In this document: in pieces, positions 41,864 to 50,450 of the stretch
Numbering within the stretch: position 1 is the first letter of the stretch
Layout: every line of letters begins with the position of its first letter
Assembly: GCF_042649685.1 (NCBI RefSeq)
Contig: NZ_JBHRZT010000043.1
Span: 124,001 to 188,000, forward strand
DNA: 64,000 nucleotides
Reading direction: 5' to 3'
DNA from: Bacillus_BA songklensis
Lineage (GTDB): Bacteria > Bacillota > Bacilli > Bacillales > Bacillaceae_H
The notes under the pieces: model-generated
What the model saw: the letters and a program-made list of their open reading frames with translations, nothing else
Told to the model about the DNA's origin: nothing
The model's database searches: none
Position numbers and translations under genes: made by a program

Positions 41864-42910
41864 TTACTCTTTCTTTAATTCTTCAATCATTTTTACTAGT
41901 TCTTCCGTAGCTTCCTCTTTAAAGTTTCGATAAATCGGCCGGAACCTCTGACGCCACTTCTTTTTTTCTTCCTCTGTCAGGTAATATACCTTAATATTGG
42001 ATTCTTTTTGAATACGTTCCAATTGCTCTTCGTTCATTAATTTTGATTGTTCCCAAATCCAGGTGGTCGTTTCTTCCATCGCCCCTGTCAGGAGAACCTG
42101 AACATCAGGTGGTAAACGCTCCCAAAACTCCTCATTCATCAAGACTGCATAACCTAAATAACCGTGATTGCTAATCGTCATATAACGCTGCAGCTGATAA
42201 AAGCGTTTCGAATAAATATTTGAAATGGTATTTTCCTGCCCATCAAATTGATGCTTTTCCAAAGATTCGTAAACTTGATTAAACGGTACCACTTTCGGCT
42301 CTCCGCCCAATAGCCGAAACTGCTCTTCAATGACTTCACTGGGCATAATCCGAAATCGCTGCCCCTTAAAATCTCTCGGTTTCAGCAAAGGCCGCTCATC
42401 ACTCGTCATTTGCTTAAAACCGTTACTCCATAAAGCCAGACCTTTTATGTTCTCATCCTTAAGCATTGTCAACAGCTTCCTGCCTACATCTCCCATGAAA
42501 GCTCGTTCTACCTCTTCATAATCCTCAAATATAAAAGGTAAGTCAAACACTTGCCATTCCGGCATTATCTCTGTCATTTTCGAAAAGGATGGAGCTATCA
42601 TTTGTACGTCATCTCGCATTAATGCATTGATTTCCTCATCGTCGGAGTACAACACGCCATTAGGAAATACTTCTACCTTTACTCGTCCATCCGATTTTTC
42701 ATTGACTATTTCAGCGAATTTTTGAGCTGCCAACCCTTTTGGAGTATTTTCTGCTACTACATGACTGAAATTAATGACAATTTGTTCCTTTAACCCCTTC
42801 TGCTCGTCATCATAATAAGTTGCTTTTTTTTCGAAAGCATCATAGCCAAATAAAAAGAAAAACATGAGGAAAAGACTGACGAACATGCTTGCTCCCACAA
42901 AGATTCTCAT
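41864..42910 (-). CDS. dctB: TRAP-type dicarboxylate-binding protein DctB
   Basis: Extracytoplasmic solute-binding protein of the DctP/TRAP family, 348 residues. In B. subtilis DctB (YdbE) works as a co-sensor with DctS, not as a TRAP transporter subunit, and no TRAP membrane subunits are present here. An N-terminal hydrophobic segment (VGASMFVSLFLMFFFLFGY) serves as signal or anchor. Family blocks are SHVVAENTPKGLAAQKFAE, VEVFPNGVLYSD, and the solute Arg region FRIMPSEVIEEQFRLLG, with SNHGYLGYAVLMNEEFW near the C-lobe. The start is ATG 42910 with GGGAG five bases upstream. Divergent from dctS. Confidence 0.9.
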   Translation of the reverse strand: MRIFVGASMFVSLFLMFFFLFGYDAFEKKATYYDDEQKGLKEQIVINFSHVVAENTPKGLAAQKFAEIVNEKSDGRVKVEVFPNGVLYSDDEEINALMRDDVQMIAPSFSKMTEIMPEWQVFDLPFIFEDYEEVERAFMGDVGRKLLTMLKDENIKGLALWSNGFKQMTSDERPLLKPRDFKGQRFRIMPSEVIEEQFRLLGGEPKVVPFNQVYESLEKHQFDGQENTISNIYSKRFYQLQRYMTISNHGYLGYAVLMNEEFWERLPPDVQVLLTGAMEETTTWIWEQSKLMNEEQLERIQKESNIKVYYLTEEEKKKWRQRFRPIYRNFKEEATEELVKMIEELKKE

Positions 42911-43027
42911 TGTTTCTCCCATCTCTATCAAAAGTTTTCTGACTACTAATATTGTAACATGCGGTTTTTTCCATGGTAAAATGAAATTATAGATTATTAT
43001 TTTTTATAATTGAGGTACTGTCGACTT

Positions 43028-44605
43028 ATGATTCGCCTATCGATGCAGTCAAAAATTACAGGTTTAATCTTTTTTATCGTCGGTTTTTCCCTATTTTTAG
43101 CCGGACTTGTTATAATGAGGGATTTTGTTCAATCAAAAGAAGAAGATCTTCGTCAGCGCTCTCTTATCACCGCCCGTACTGTAGCTGAGATTCCAGAAAT
43201 CCCACGGAAAATGACCAGGGGTGAAAGTGAAAGAAGAGAGATTAACAAACTCGTAGAACCTATCCGTATCATTCATAGCGCTGATTACATTGTCATCCTC
43301 GATATGAACCGAGTACGGTTGTCCCATCCCGTTTCGAGGATGATTGGAAAAGTATCAAAAAGTAAAGATGAAGGACCAGCTTTTGCGGAGCATACTTATA
43401 CAACAAAAGCAAAAGGAGAAAGCGGTACAGTTGTGCGCTCGTTTGTTCCCATTGTTAATGATAACCACCAACAAGTGGGGGTCGTCATTGCAGGATACCT
43501 GCTTCCTACTTTTCTAGAAGTGCTTTTCAGCCTAAAAAAAGAGATTTTCTTAACAGCTGGCCTATCATTATTATTTGGAGGATGGGGAGCATGGTTATTG
43601 GCTTCGCACATTAAAAAACAAATGTTTGAACTGGAGCCTCATGAGATTGCCAGATTACTGGTAGAGAGAACGGAAACATTCAATGCCATGCATGAAGGTG
43701 TCATCGCCATCGATACAAAAGAGAATATCACCATTTTTAATGATAAAGCTAAATCAATGATGGGAATCAGCGGTGATGTTGTCGGCCATAACATTCATCA
43801 GGTCATCCCTGACACAAGGCTTCCTGAAATTCTCCAGCTGGACCAACCTATTTATAATAAAGAGCTTCAAGTCCGAAACTTAAACATTTTGAGCAATCGT
43901 ATTCCAATTAAAGCAAACAATAAAACAGTAGGAGCCGTAGCGATTTTCCAGGATCAAACGGAAGTGAAAAAACTGGCTGAAGAGTTGACCGGAGTCAAAG
44001 CATTTGTAAGCGCTTTGAGGGTCCAAAACCACGAGCATATGAACAAGCTTCATACTATTGCCGGTTTAATTCAATTAGGGAATAAAGAAAAAGCACTGGA
44101 ATATGTGTTTCAAGTCTCGGAAGAGCAGGAAGAGCTAACACGCTTCCTAAGTAAAAACATTAAATATGATAGTATTTCCGGGCTGCTGTTAAGTAAAGTC
44201 AGCCGTGGAAAAGAACTCGGAATCACCTTAACGATTGATCGGCATAGTCGGTTAGAATCATTTCCCAATCATCTCGACCAACATGATTTTGTCGTTATTA
44301 TTGGGAACTTAATCGAAAATGCCTTTGATTCTTTTATAAATAGTAAATACCTGAAAAAGGAAGTTTATGTAAGCATCGAGCAGAACGAGAACATTCTTTC
44401 CGTTCTCGTGGAGGATAACGGCTGTGGGATAAAGCAAGAGCAGCTAACACATATCTTCGAAGAAGGGTTCTCCACTAAAGCAAAACAAAATCGAGGAATT
44501 GGCTTACATTTGATTAAACAAATTGTTGAAAAAGGACAAGGAGAAATACAGGTAGATACTCAACCGGGAAAAGGTACAACCTTTACCATTACTTTCTTCA
44601 TCTAA
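43028..44605 (+). CDS. dctS: CitA/DcuS-type sensor histidine kinase DctS
   Basis: Membrane sensor for C4-dicarboxylates, about 525 residues. TM1 (ITGLIFFIVGFSLFLAGLVI) and TM2 (IFLTAGLSLLFGGWGAWLLA) enclose an extracytoplasmic sCache/PDC domain of about 130 residues with the RSFVPI-type ligand loop. A cytoplasmic PAS domain follows (TFNAMHEGVIAIDTKENITI), then the SpoB-like helix with the phospho-His region VQNHEHMNKLHTIAGLIQLG, and HATPase boxes NLIENAFDSF, VEDNGCGIK and NRGIGLHLIKQIVE. The start is ATG 43028 with GAGGT eleven bases upstream. Operon with dctR. Confidence 0.92.
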   Translation: MIRLSMQSKITGLIFFIVGFSLFLAGLVIMRDFVQSKEEDLRQRSLITARTVAEIPEIPRKMTRGESERREINKLVEPIRIIHSADYIVILDMNRVRLSHPVSRMIGKVSKSKDEGPAFAEHTYTTKAKGESGTVVRSFVPIVNDNHQQVGVVIAGYLLPTFLEVLFSLKKEIFLTAGLSLLFGGWGAWLLASHIKKQMFELEPHEIARLLVERTETFNAMHEGVIAIDTKENITIFNDKAKSMMGISGDVVGHNIHQVIPDTRLPEILQLDQPIYNKELQVRNLNILSNRIPIKANNKTVGAVAIFQDQTEVKKLAEELTGVKAFVSALRVQNHEHMNKLHTIAGLIQLGNKEKALEYVFQVSEEQEELTRFLSKNIKYDSISGLLLSKVSRGKELGITLTIDRHSRLESFPNHLDQHDFVVIIGNLIENAFDSFINSKYLKKEVYVSIEQNENILSVLVEDNGCGIKQEQLTHIFEEGFSTKAKQNRGIGLHLIKQIVEKGQGEIQVDTQPGKGTTFTITFFI

Positions 44606-44634
44606 CGTCTATCACTTAAAGGGGAGCACAGGAC

Positions 44635-45324
44635 ATGAATAAACAAGAATGGAACGTTCTTCTGATCGAGGACGATCCAATGGTACAAGAGGTAAATCGT
44701 CAATTTATTGAGCAGGTAGAAGGATTCAATATTATTGGATACGCTTCAGACGGGGTAGAAGGAATGGAATTGATAAGAAAGTATAATCCCGATTTGGCTA
44801 TTATGGACATGTACATGCCGAATCAAGATGGACTAACCACGTTACAGCAAATTCGTTCTGAAGGCTATACAACTGATATTATTGCGGTAACGGCAGCAAG
44901 CGATATGGAGACCGTAAGACGAGTCTTGCAACACGGTGCCATCGACTATATCATGAAACCTTTTAAATTTGAGAGAATTAAACATGCTCTCGAAAACTAC
45001 CGTACTTTTCGAACACAAATAAAACAAAAAGAAAATGTGACCCAAACGGAATTAGATAGGATCTTGTTTCAAAAACATGAGGAGAAACTGCATTCCCTGC
45101 CCAAAGGGCTTAATGCTCTAACATTGAAGAACATTCAACATTATCTCGCCAAACAATCCACTCCCATCTCAGCAGAAGAAGTCGCTGAAGGAGTGGGCAT
45201 TGCCCGTGTGACAGCACGGCGTTATCTAGAGTTTCTAGAACAAGACAATCAAGTAAAACTTCACATCGAATATGGAGGTGTCGGAAGACCCGTAAATCGA
45301 TATATGTTGGTGGAAAGGAGATGA
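44635..45324 (+). CDS. dctR: CitB-type response regulator DctR
   Basis: A 229-residue partner of DctS that should activate dctP. The receiver has VLLIEDDPMV, the acceptor Asp in DLAIMDMYMPNQDG, Thr in AVTAAS, and Lys in YIMKPFKFERI. The C-terminal winged helix contains ISAEEVAEGVGIARVTARRY. The start is ATG 44635 with AAAGGGGAG upstream. The final residues ERR and the TGA stop lie inside the left end of the hairpin element at 45314, so the insertion fixes the present C-terminus. Confidence 0.92.
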   Translation: MNKQEWNVLLIEDDPMVQEVNRQFIEQVEGFNIIGYASDGVEGMELIRKYNPDLAIMDMYMPNQDGLTTLQQIRSEGYTTDIIAVTAASDMETVRRVLQHGAIDYIMKPFKFERIKHALENYRTFRTQIKQKENVTQTELDRILFQKHEEKLHSLPKGLNALTLKNIQHYLAKQSTPISAEEVAEGVGIARVTARRYLEFLEQDNQVKLHIEYGGVGRPVNRYMLVERR

Positions 45325-45474
45325 TTCAAAAAATAGGAAATCATACCTTCTGAATCATCCCCCTGAAAGGACCCGGTACGTGAAATCCCGTAAAACCAAG
45401 GATTTTTCTGTCGGGTCCTTTTAATAAAAACATTTCTGGCTATCTCCTCTAACTTATGGGACAGCTCCTTTTTA
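45314..45474. repeat. Tandem-hairpin MITE-like element, copy A
   Basis: About 160 bases. The left end AAAGGAGATGATTCA and right end AACTTATGGGACAGCTCCTTTTT are inverted relative to each other. Inside are an imperfect hairpin and a second stem AAAGGACCCG...CGGGTCCTTT. It is similar over its whole length to 49320-49480. It supplies the dctR stop and probably its terminator. Confidence 0.78.
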
Positions 45475-45857
45475 TTTTTCTGCTCCTTATGTATCAACTT
45501 TTTCTTTACACCTCTTTAGAGTTATATTAGAATAATCAATACAAATCACCATTTATATTTTCAGAATAATTATAAATAATAAAATTTTATATATTTTTTC
45601 ACTAATCTCAAAATACTACCATTGCTTTATTTAGTATTTTTACGTAATAACGTTACAAAATAACCTTAATTATCATTATTTTTTTATTTCCCAGTAATTT
45701 TTCCATATAATTTCATTGACGAACTCATCATTTGTTTAATAAAATGAAAAACATGCAATTATTTTGTAAATTTCAATACTTATCGTTTAAATTTTTTGTA
45801 AATTTAAACGATTAGTGCATGATTTAATATTTGACTATTTTTTAGGAGGACTTAATT
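45475..45857. promoter_or_regulatory. Leader region of the peptide transporter gene
   Basis: Very AT-rich. ATCGTTTAAATTT at 45782 pairs with AAATTTAAACGAT at 45800-45812, a strong 13-bp operator-like stem about 45 bases before the start. ATTTTCAGAATAATT near 45557 is a weak CodY-like box. Neither is proven. Confidence 0.4.
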
Positions 45858-47189
45858 ATGCAGGCAGCTGTAAAAAATGATGTTCAACAGCCAAACCAGT
45901 CCAGAAAAAAACATCCTCCTGGATTGTATATGCTGTTTATGACTGAGGCATGGGAGCGTTTCAGCTACTATGGAATGAGGGCAATTCTTGTTCTTTACTT
46001 AACAGCAACCGTTGTAAACGGTGGGCTTGGAGTCGACAAAACTACGGCTATGAGTATTTACGGATTCTTTACCGGTGCCGTCTATATTACGCCAATGATC
46101 GGCGGATATTTATCTGACCGTTTCTTGGGCAGAAGATTGGCGATCACAATCGGTGGTATTTTAATGGCACTTGGTAACTTCGCGCTATTCGCAAGCCAAA
46201 CCACAAATGCTTTATACATTGGTCTTGGTTTATTGATTATCGGTAATGGTTTCTTCAAGCCGAACATCTCAACAATTGTTGGTGATCTTTACGACGACAA
46301 CGATCCGCGTCGTGACGGAGCTTTTACTATCTTCTACATGGGGATTAACGTTGGTGCCTTCTTTGCGCCGTTAGTAGTCGGGCTTATGAGCTATAAATAT
46401 GGATTCTTGACAGCAGCAATCGGTATGATTGTCGGACAGTTGATTTTCAACTTGTTAGGAAATCGTTATTTAGGTGATATCGGTAAAAAACCTACCGGTA
46501 AACCGGAAGTAACAGCTGGTCAAAAATCAACGGCACCGTTAACGAAAAGAGAAAAGAAACGTACAACAGCTATCGTTATTTTAGCAGTATTTGTCATTGC
46601 ATTCTGGGCCGCTTTTGAGCAAGCGGGAAGCTCATTGACATTGTATGCTCAAGATCAGATTGACCGCAATGTATTTGGTTTTGAGGTTCCAACTGCCTGG
46701 TTCCAATCATTGAACCCATTATTCATCGTTATTTTAGCGCCAATTATGTCTGCTTTATGGTACAAGCTTGGCAGCTCAAAACGCGGTGACTTAAAAACTC
46801 CAACGAAAATGGCTCTTGGTTTAGTCACTGTTGGTTTAGGCTTCTTAGTACTGCTTCCTGCCGTTATGCACACAGGAAACGATCCGGCATTGAAAGCAAA
46901 CATCCTGTTCATGGTTGTAACGTATTTCCTTCACACATTGGCTGAATTAATGATTTCACCAGTTGGTTTATCAATGGTAAGTAGAATTGCTCCAATCAAG
47001 CTTGCATCTCTTCTAATGGGTGTATGGCTGGCAAGTTCTGCTGTTGCCAACATGGTAGCCGGTCAATTAGCTGCATACACGCAGTCTTTAGGTTACCTTG
47101 ACATCTTCAGCTTAATTGGTTTTGTAACGATTGGTTTAGGTATTTTATTACTGTTGCTTTCTAAGCCAATTACTAAATTGATGGACTAA
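45858..47189 (+). CDS. Proton-coupled di/tripeptide transporter (POT family)
   Basis: MFS-related oligopeptide symporter, 443 residues, with about 12-14 membrane helices. The POT signature ERFSYYGMRAILVLYL lies in TM1 (the ExxER-type motif begins EAWERFSYYG), and FYMGINVGAFFAPLVVG matches the second POT signature. A basic cytoplasmic loop (TKREKKRTTAIV) separates the halves. It resembles DtpT of lactic acid bacteria. The start is ATG 45858, after TTAGGAGG. Monocistronic, with terminator at 47192. Confidence 0.92.
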   Translation: MQAAVKNDVQQPNQSRKKHPPGLYMLFMTEAWERFSYYGMRAILVLYLTATVVNGGLGVDKTTAMSIYGFFTGAVYITPMIGGYLSDRFLGRRLAITIGGILMALGNFALFASQTTNALYIGLGLLIIGNGFFKPNISTIVGDLYDDNDPRRDGAFTIFYMGINVGAFFAPLVVGLMSYKYGFLTAAIGMIVGQLIFNLLGNRYLGDIGKKPTGKPEVTAGQKSTAPLTKREKKRTTAIVILAVFVIAFWAAFEQAGSSLTLYAQDQIDRNVFGFEVPTAWFQSLNPLFIVILAPIMSALWYKLGSSKRGDLKTPTKMALGLVTVGLGFLVLLPAVMHTGNDPALKANILFMVVTYFLHTLAELMISPVGLSMVSRIAPIKLASLLMGVWLASSAVANMVAGQLAAYTQSLGYLDIFSLIGFVTIGLGILLLLLSKPITKLMD

Positions 47190-47221
47190 AAAAGATGGAA
47201 GCTTTTGCTTCCATCTTTTTT
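47190..47221. terminator. Bidirectional terminator
   Basis: AAAAAAGATGGAAGC-TTTT-GCTTCCATCTTTTTTT between the convergent peptide and potassium transporter genes. Confidence 0.92.
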
Positions 47222-47224
47222 TTG

Positions 47225-48544
47225 CTATCCTGCAAGGACATCTTCCTTTGGATAACCAATCTTCGAATGTTCTCTTCTTGCCAAAGAAAAAGCCAGCGTT
47301 AAAGGGCCAAGTTTTCCAATACTCATCATAAAAATGATCACCAGTTTTCCAATCGCCGTTAATTGAAAAGTCAATCCCATTGTTAACCCGACAGTTCCGA
47401 AAGCAGATATGACTTCAAAGATGATTTTGACGAACGGCGCTTTCTCTGTAATCGTTAAAATAAAAGCGGCAACAAAAATAAATAATAAACTGATCATGGT
47501 AATGGCCAATGCTTTAAATACAAGCTTATTGTCGATTGTCCTTTTGAATACCTGGATATCTTCTTTCCCTTTCAAATAGGTGAAAACAGATAACACAATA
47601 ATCAAAAAGGTGGTAAGCTTAATACCTCCGCCGGTTGAAGCACTTCCCGCCCCTACGAACATTAGCAGCATCATATAAAAAGCGGTGGAGTCCTTGAGCG
47701 CTGTCACATCAATCGTATTAAAGCCTGCTGTACGCGGGCTCACTCCTTGAAAATAAGAACCCCAAAGCTTTTCTGACCAATCCAATGCTCCCAACGTTTT
47801 TGGGTTATCCATTTCCAATAACAAAATAATGATCATACTTAAGGCATTTAGTAAAAGTGTTCCAAGAATCATTAATTTTGAATGCAGGCTTAGCTTTTTC
47901 CACCTGCGTTTATTGTGCAAATCAATCAGCACGGTGAAACCTAACCCTCCAATAATAAAGAGAGAAGTAATTACGATATTAACAATCGGATCTCCTACGT
48001 ATTTCATCAAATTATCAGGCAACAATCCAAACCCTGCATTGTTAAAGGCTGAAACAGCATGAAAAAAACTAAAATAAAGACCTTGGGCTACTCCAAATTC
48101 CGGCACCCAGCGAATAGCTAAAAATATGACTGCAATAATCTCAATAATAAAAGCAAAAGCAAATAAGTTCACAACCAATCGGATGACACCGCCAAAAGAT
48201 GTTTGGTTAAGGGACTGTTGTATTAAAACACGTTCTTTAAACCCGATTTTCTTTCCAAGCATGATAAAAATCAATATGGCAAACGACATAATTCCAAGGC
48301 CGCCGATTTGAATCCAAAGCATAATAATGGTTTGGCCAAACAACGTATAAGTCGTGCCTGTATCGACCGATGTTAACCCTGTGACGGTGGTAGCAGATGT
48401 AATCGTAAAAAGTGCATCAATCCAGCTAATCGGCTCCTTTGTCGCAATCGGTAATTTTAATAAAATTGCACCTAATAAAATAAAAAAAGCAAAAAATAAA
48501 ATAAGCAACTGCGGAGGCGCCAATTGAATGCGTTTTGGTAACAT
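47225..48544 (-). CDS. ktrD: Ktr-type K+ transporter membrane subunit (KtrD/KtrB-like)
   Basis: Potassium-translocating subunit of the TrkH/KtrB superfamily, 439 residues, with four membrane-pore-membrane repeats. Their filter segments are TTVTGLTSVD, AFNNAGFGLLP, SPRTAGFNTID and SAFGTVGLTMG. It needs a cytosolic RCK subunit (KtrA or KtrC). No such gene is adjacent, as for ktrD in B. subtilis, so KtrD is preferred over KtrB. A c-di-AMP riboswitch is about 300 bases upstream on the same strand, which fits control of K+ uptake. The start is ATG 48544. The upstream site is weak (GAAGG). Confidence 0.88.
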   Translation of the reverse strand: MLPKRIQLAPPQLLILFFAFFILLGAILLKLPIATKEPISWIDALFTITSATTVTGLTSVDTGTTYTLFGQTIIMLWIQIGGLGIMSFAILIFIMLGKKIGFKERVLIQQSLNQTSFGGVIRLVVNLFAFAFIIEIIAVIFLAIRWVPEFGVAQGLYFSFFHAVSAFNNAGFGLLPDNLMKYVGDPIVNIVITSLFIIGGLGFTVLIDLHNKRRWKKLSLHSKLMILGTLLLNALSMIIILLLEMDNPKTLGALDWSEKLWGSYFQGVSPRTAGFNTIDVTALKDSTAFYMMLLMFVGAGSASTGGGIKLTTFLIIVLSVFTYLKGKEDIQVFKRTIDNKLVFKALAITMISLLFIFVAAFILTITEKAPFVKIIFEVISAFGTVGLTMGLTFQLTAIGKLVIIFMMSIGKLGPLTLAFSLARREHSKIGYPKEDVLAG

Positions 48545-48594
48545 AAAAAACTTCCTTCTTTCTCAAATAATGATTCATTCCAATTATTCTCTTC

Positions 48595-48628
48595 TTAATA
48601 AGTCATTCAAATTAATAAGTCATTCAAA
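48595..48628. repeat. 17-bp tandem duplication
   Basis: TTAATAAGTCATTCAAA occurs twice in direct tandem. It overlaps the end of a 32-codon minus-strand open stretch (FTAVVGDDRGQHYIFDG, up to about 48712) that may be a gene remnant of unknown kind. Confidence 0.6.
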
Positions 48629-48737
48629 CCATCAAAAATATAATGTTGCCCTCGATCATCCCCTACTACTGCAGTAAATGGAGTCTTTAACACATATCCT
48701 TGAATTTAAAAATAGATAAGCTAAAACGCATATACCT

Positions 48738-48797
48738 GAAGTGGACCTTCAATAAAACTAATGGCTTCCTCCTATATTCCAGGGAAAGGTCCACTTC
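48738..48797. repeat. Hairpin with 12-bp perfect stem
   Basis: GAAGTGGACCTT pairs with AAGGTCCACTTC around a 36-base loop. Adjacent to the hairpin at 48800. Confidence 0.65.
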
Positions 48798-48799
48798 AT

Positions 48800-48844
48800 A
48801 AGGCAACGTTAACCGTATGTTTTTTATACGGTTAACGTTGCCTT
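48800..48844. repeat. Hairpin with 19-bp perfect stem
   Basis: AAGGCAACGTTAACCGTAT pairs perfectly with its complement; loop GTTTTTT. It lies between the riboswitch terminator and ktrD. Confidence 0.75.
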
Positions 48845-48850
48845 ACTAAT

Positions 48851-49026
48851 AAAAAAGACCATTCCGAAGAATGGTCAATGACAATCATTGTCCCTTCCCT
48901 CAAAAAGTGCTTACGAGGTTAGCTGTCGGGTTCGGATTTGAGAGTATCCTACTTTAATTAAAGATTCACCCCAAGTACATCGTATGTACAATTACGGTTC
49001 CCCCGCTCCTATAAAGGATTAAGCAA
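48851..49026 (-). promoter_or_regulatory. c-di-AMP (ydaO-type) riboswitch with terminator
   Basis: The minus strand has the ydaO consensus in order: AGCGGGGGAACCG, TTGGGGTGAATC, TAGGATACTCTC, AATCCGAACCCGACAGCTAA, CCTCGTAAGC, and GAGGG. A terminator GACCATTC-TTCG-GAATGGTC with TTTTTT follows at 48876-48851. c-di-AMP binding should cause termination and lower K+ import. Confidence 0.93.
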
Positions 49027-49175
49027 GTTAACATTGAAACATATGATTATGAAAGTAATCATAATTCCGCCCACACAAACTGTCAAGCATATTTTAAACA
49101 TCTTTGTTTCACTGCATATATTGTTTTTAAATGTCAATGCTAACAATAAGATTACCGGGTAAAGGAGAAAAGACG

Positions 49176-49319
49176 TTGAAAATCGTAGCGGTTTGTAAAC
49201 AATGCAACGGTGCTGGACGAGTGGATACAATGATTCCTTTTTACAAGAGAGCATGTTCTTCATGCAATGGTACAGGAAAATTCACCCAAACATTGACCGA
49301 ATACAGAGAAAATATATAA
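49176..49319 (+). CDS. YuiA-like small zinc-finger protein
   Basis: Forty-seven residues with two DnaJ-type knuckles, CKQCNGAG and CSSCNGTG, likely binding one Zn2+. It resembles B. subtilis YuiA (function unknown). The start is TTG 49176 with AAAGGAG eight bases upstream; a longer frame from 49131 lacks a site. The stop abuts the MITE-like element at 49320. A related 40-residue protein is at 52813. Confidence 0.7.
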   Translation: MKIVAVCKQCNGAGRVDTMIPFYKRACSSCNGTGKFTQTLTEYRENI

Positions 49320-49480
49320 AAGAGGATGACTCAAAAGGTATAAAAGGCCATACCTTTTGAGTCATCCTCCTAAAAGGACCCGTCATGAAAATCCAGCAAA
49401 ATCACAGGATTCCGTGACGGGTCCTTTCAGTAAAGATCAACTTTTATCATTAACTCGAGACTTATGGGACAGCCTCTTTT
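49320..49480. repeat. Tandem-hairpin MITE-like element, copy B
   Basis: Ends AAGAGGATGACTCAAAAG and, inverted, AAGAGGCTGTCCCATAAG. A perfect 20-bp hairpin (49322-49369) and a second hairpin AAAGGACCCGTCA/TGACGGGTCCTTT (49373-49427) lie inside. It fills the space between two convergent stop codons exactly and serves both as terminator. Confidence 0.82.
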
Positions 49481-50203
49481 TTACCTATCAGGGGAACGGA
49501 ACCCCGCTGCCTTTGCCTCTTTTTCTGTGCAAAACATCATTTCCGGTTTCGTTACTTTATATTGCGGACTATCCGGTGTATGATAGATTTTTTCGCCTTT
49601 ACTGTTTATATTGCCTTTTATCAAAGGCTGTTTGCAGCTCACTTTCTGTTCACTCTTTGTTTCGTTTTGCTCTACTTGATCTTCTTCAAATCCTCTATCC
49701 GTTGCGTAGTTCTCAATCGACCATATCTTTAATTCTTGCTTACGAGCCTTTTCCTGTATATCCCTAAATCGATCAACATATTTTGTATTGGGTTCAAATA
49801 CATAAGCAACACGTGCATATCCCTTTTCAAGTAGTAATTCATTCAGCATTTTGCCATCAACCCATACATAAGCAAGCAAACGTCCATATTTATCTCTTTC
49901 TCCTACATCCATTTCTAGCTTGACTTCTTTTCCCTCAGGCAACAGCTCTTTAACAAAATTACTGGCTTCCTTTCCGTATGGTTGGACAGGTTTGGATGGA
50001 TGGACAGACTCTGGAGTATCCACCAGCAACAGCCGAACTGTTTCTGATCGATTGTTCACTTCCACCTTGATCGTGTCCCCGTCGACTACCCGCTCCACTA
50101 CCGCTGGGATTTTGGAATCCTGCTGTTGACATGCAGGCAATATAACAATAATAAGTGTTAATATTGCAACCATCCAAAGATTCTTGAAATATGTATATCT
50201 CAT
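49481..50203 (-). CDS. Thermonuclease-family lipoprotein
   Basis: Secreted, membrane-anchored staphylococcal-nuclease-like enzyme, about 240 residues. The lipobox VILPAC follows a hydrophobic signal. The SNase fold shows VDGDTIKVEV, RLLLVDTPES with the catalytic Asp/Arg region, and the Glu/Arg motif GERDKYGRLLAYVW. After a Glu/Gln-rich linker, the C-terminal segment (IKGNINSKGEKIYHTPDSP to the end) is a conserved extension found in related Bacillus nucleases. The start is ATG 50203 with GAGAGGAG upstream. Its stop touches the repeat at 49480. Confidence 0.9.
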   Translation of the reverse strand: MRYTYFKNLWMVAILTLIIVILPACQQQDSKIPAVVERVVDGDTIKVEVNNRSETVRLLLVDTPESVHPSKPVQPYGKEASNFVKELLPEGKEVKLEMDVGERDKYGRLLAYVWVDGKMLNELLLEKGYARVAYVFEPNTKYVDRFRDIQEKARKQELKIWSIENYATDRGFEEDQVEQNETKSEQKVSCKQPLIKGNINSKGEKIYHTPDSPQYKVTKPEMMFCTEKEAKAAGFRSPDR

Positions 50204-50366
50204 TTTCTGTTCTTCTCCTCTCACCTTGGCTCATCAACAGAAAAAGAGTCTGGCTTTTTCACCAAACCCTTTTATCCCGCATTAAAGGGCAGTAAAATCC
50301 TCACTTCAAAACATAGCATAATCGGAGAAGTCTAAGTGGGAATCCCTTCCCTGATCTAGACGTTTC

Positions 50367-50450
50367 ACTCCTTCCTACAGAACCCAAAAGCGGTTCTGTA
50401 GGAAGGAGTTCCAACGCACGTCGGAGCTAAACAGTCGCCTCCGCTCCTCT
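50367..50450. repeat. Long-stem hairpin plus dispersed repeat after prfC
   Basis: ACTCCTTCCTACAGAACC pairs with its complement (18 bp, 7-base loop) at 50367-50409. The next bases, up to AGTCGCCTCCGCT, are the reverse complement of the start of the repeat at 25186. It may end prfC transcription, though no T run follows. Confidence 0.6.

Noticed and set aside
49357..49767. Plus-strand frame of 136 codons across the repeat and the thermonuclease gene
   Set aside because: It spans a hairpin repeat and runs antisense to a clear lipoprotein nuclease.
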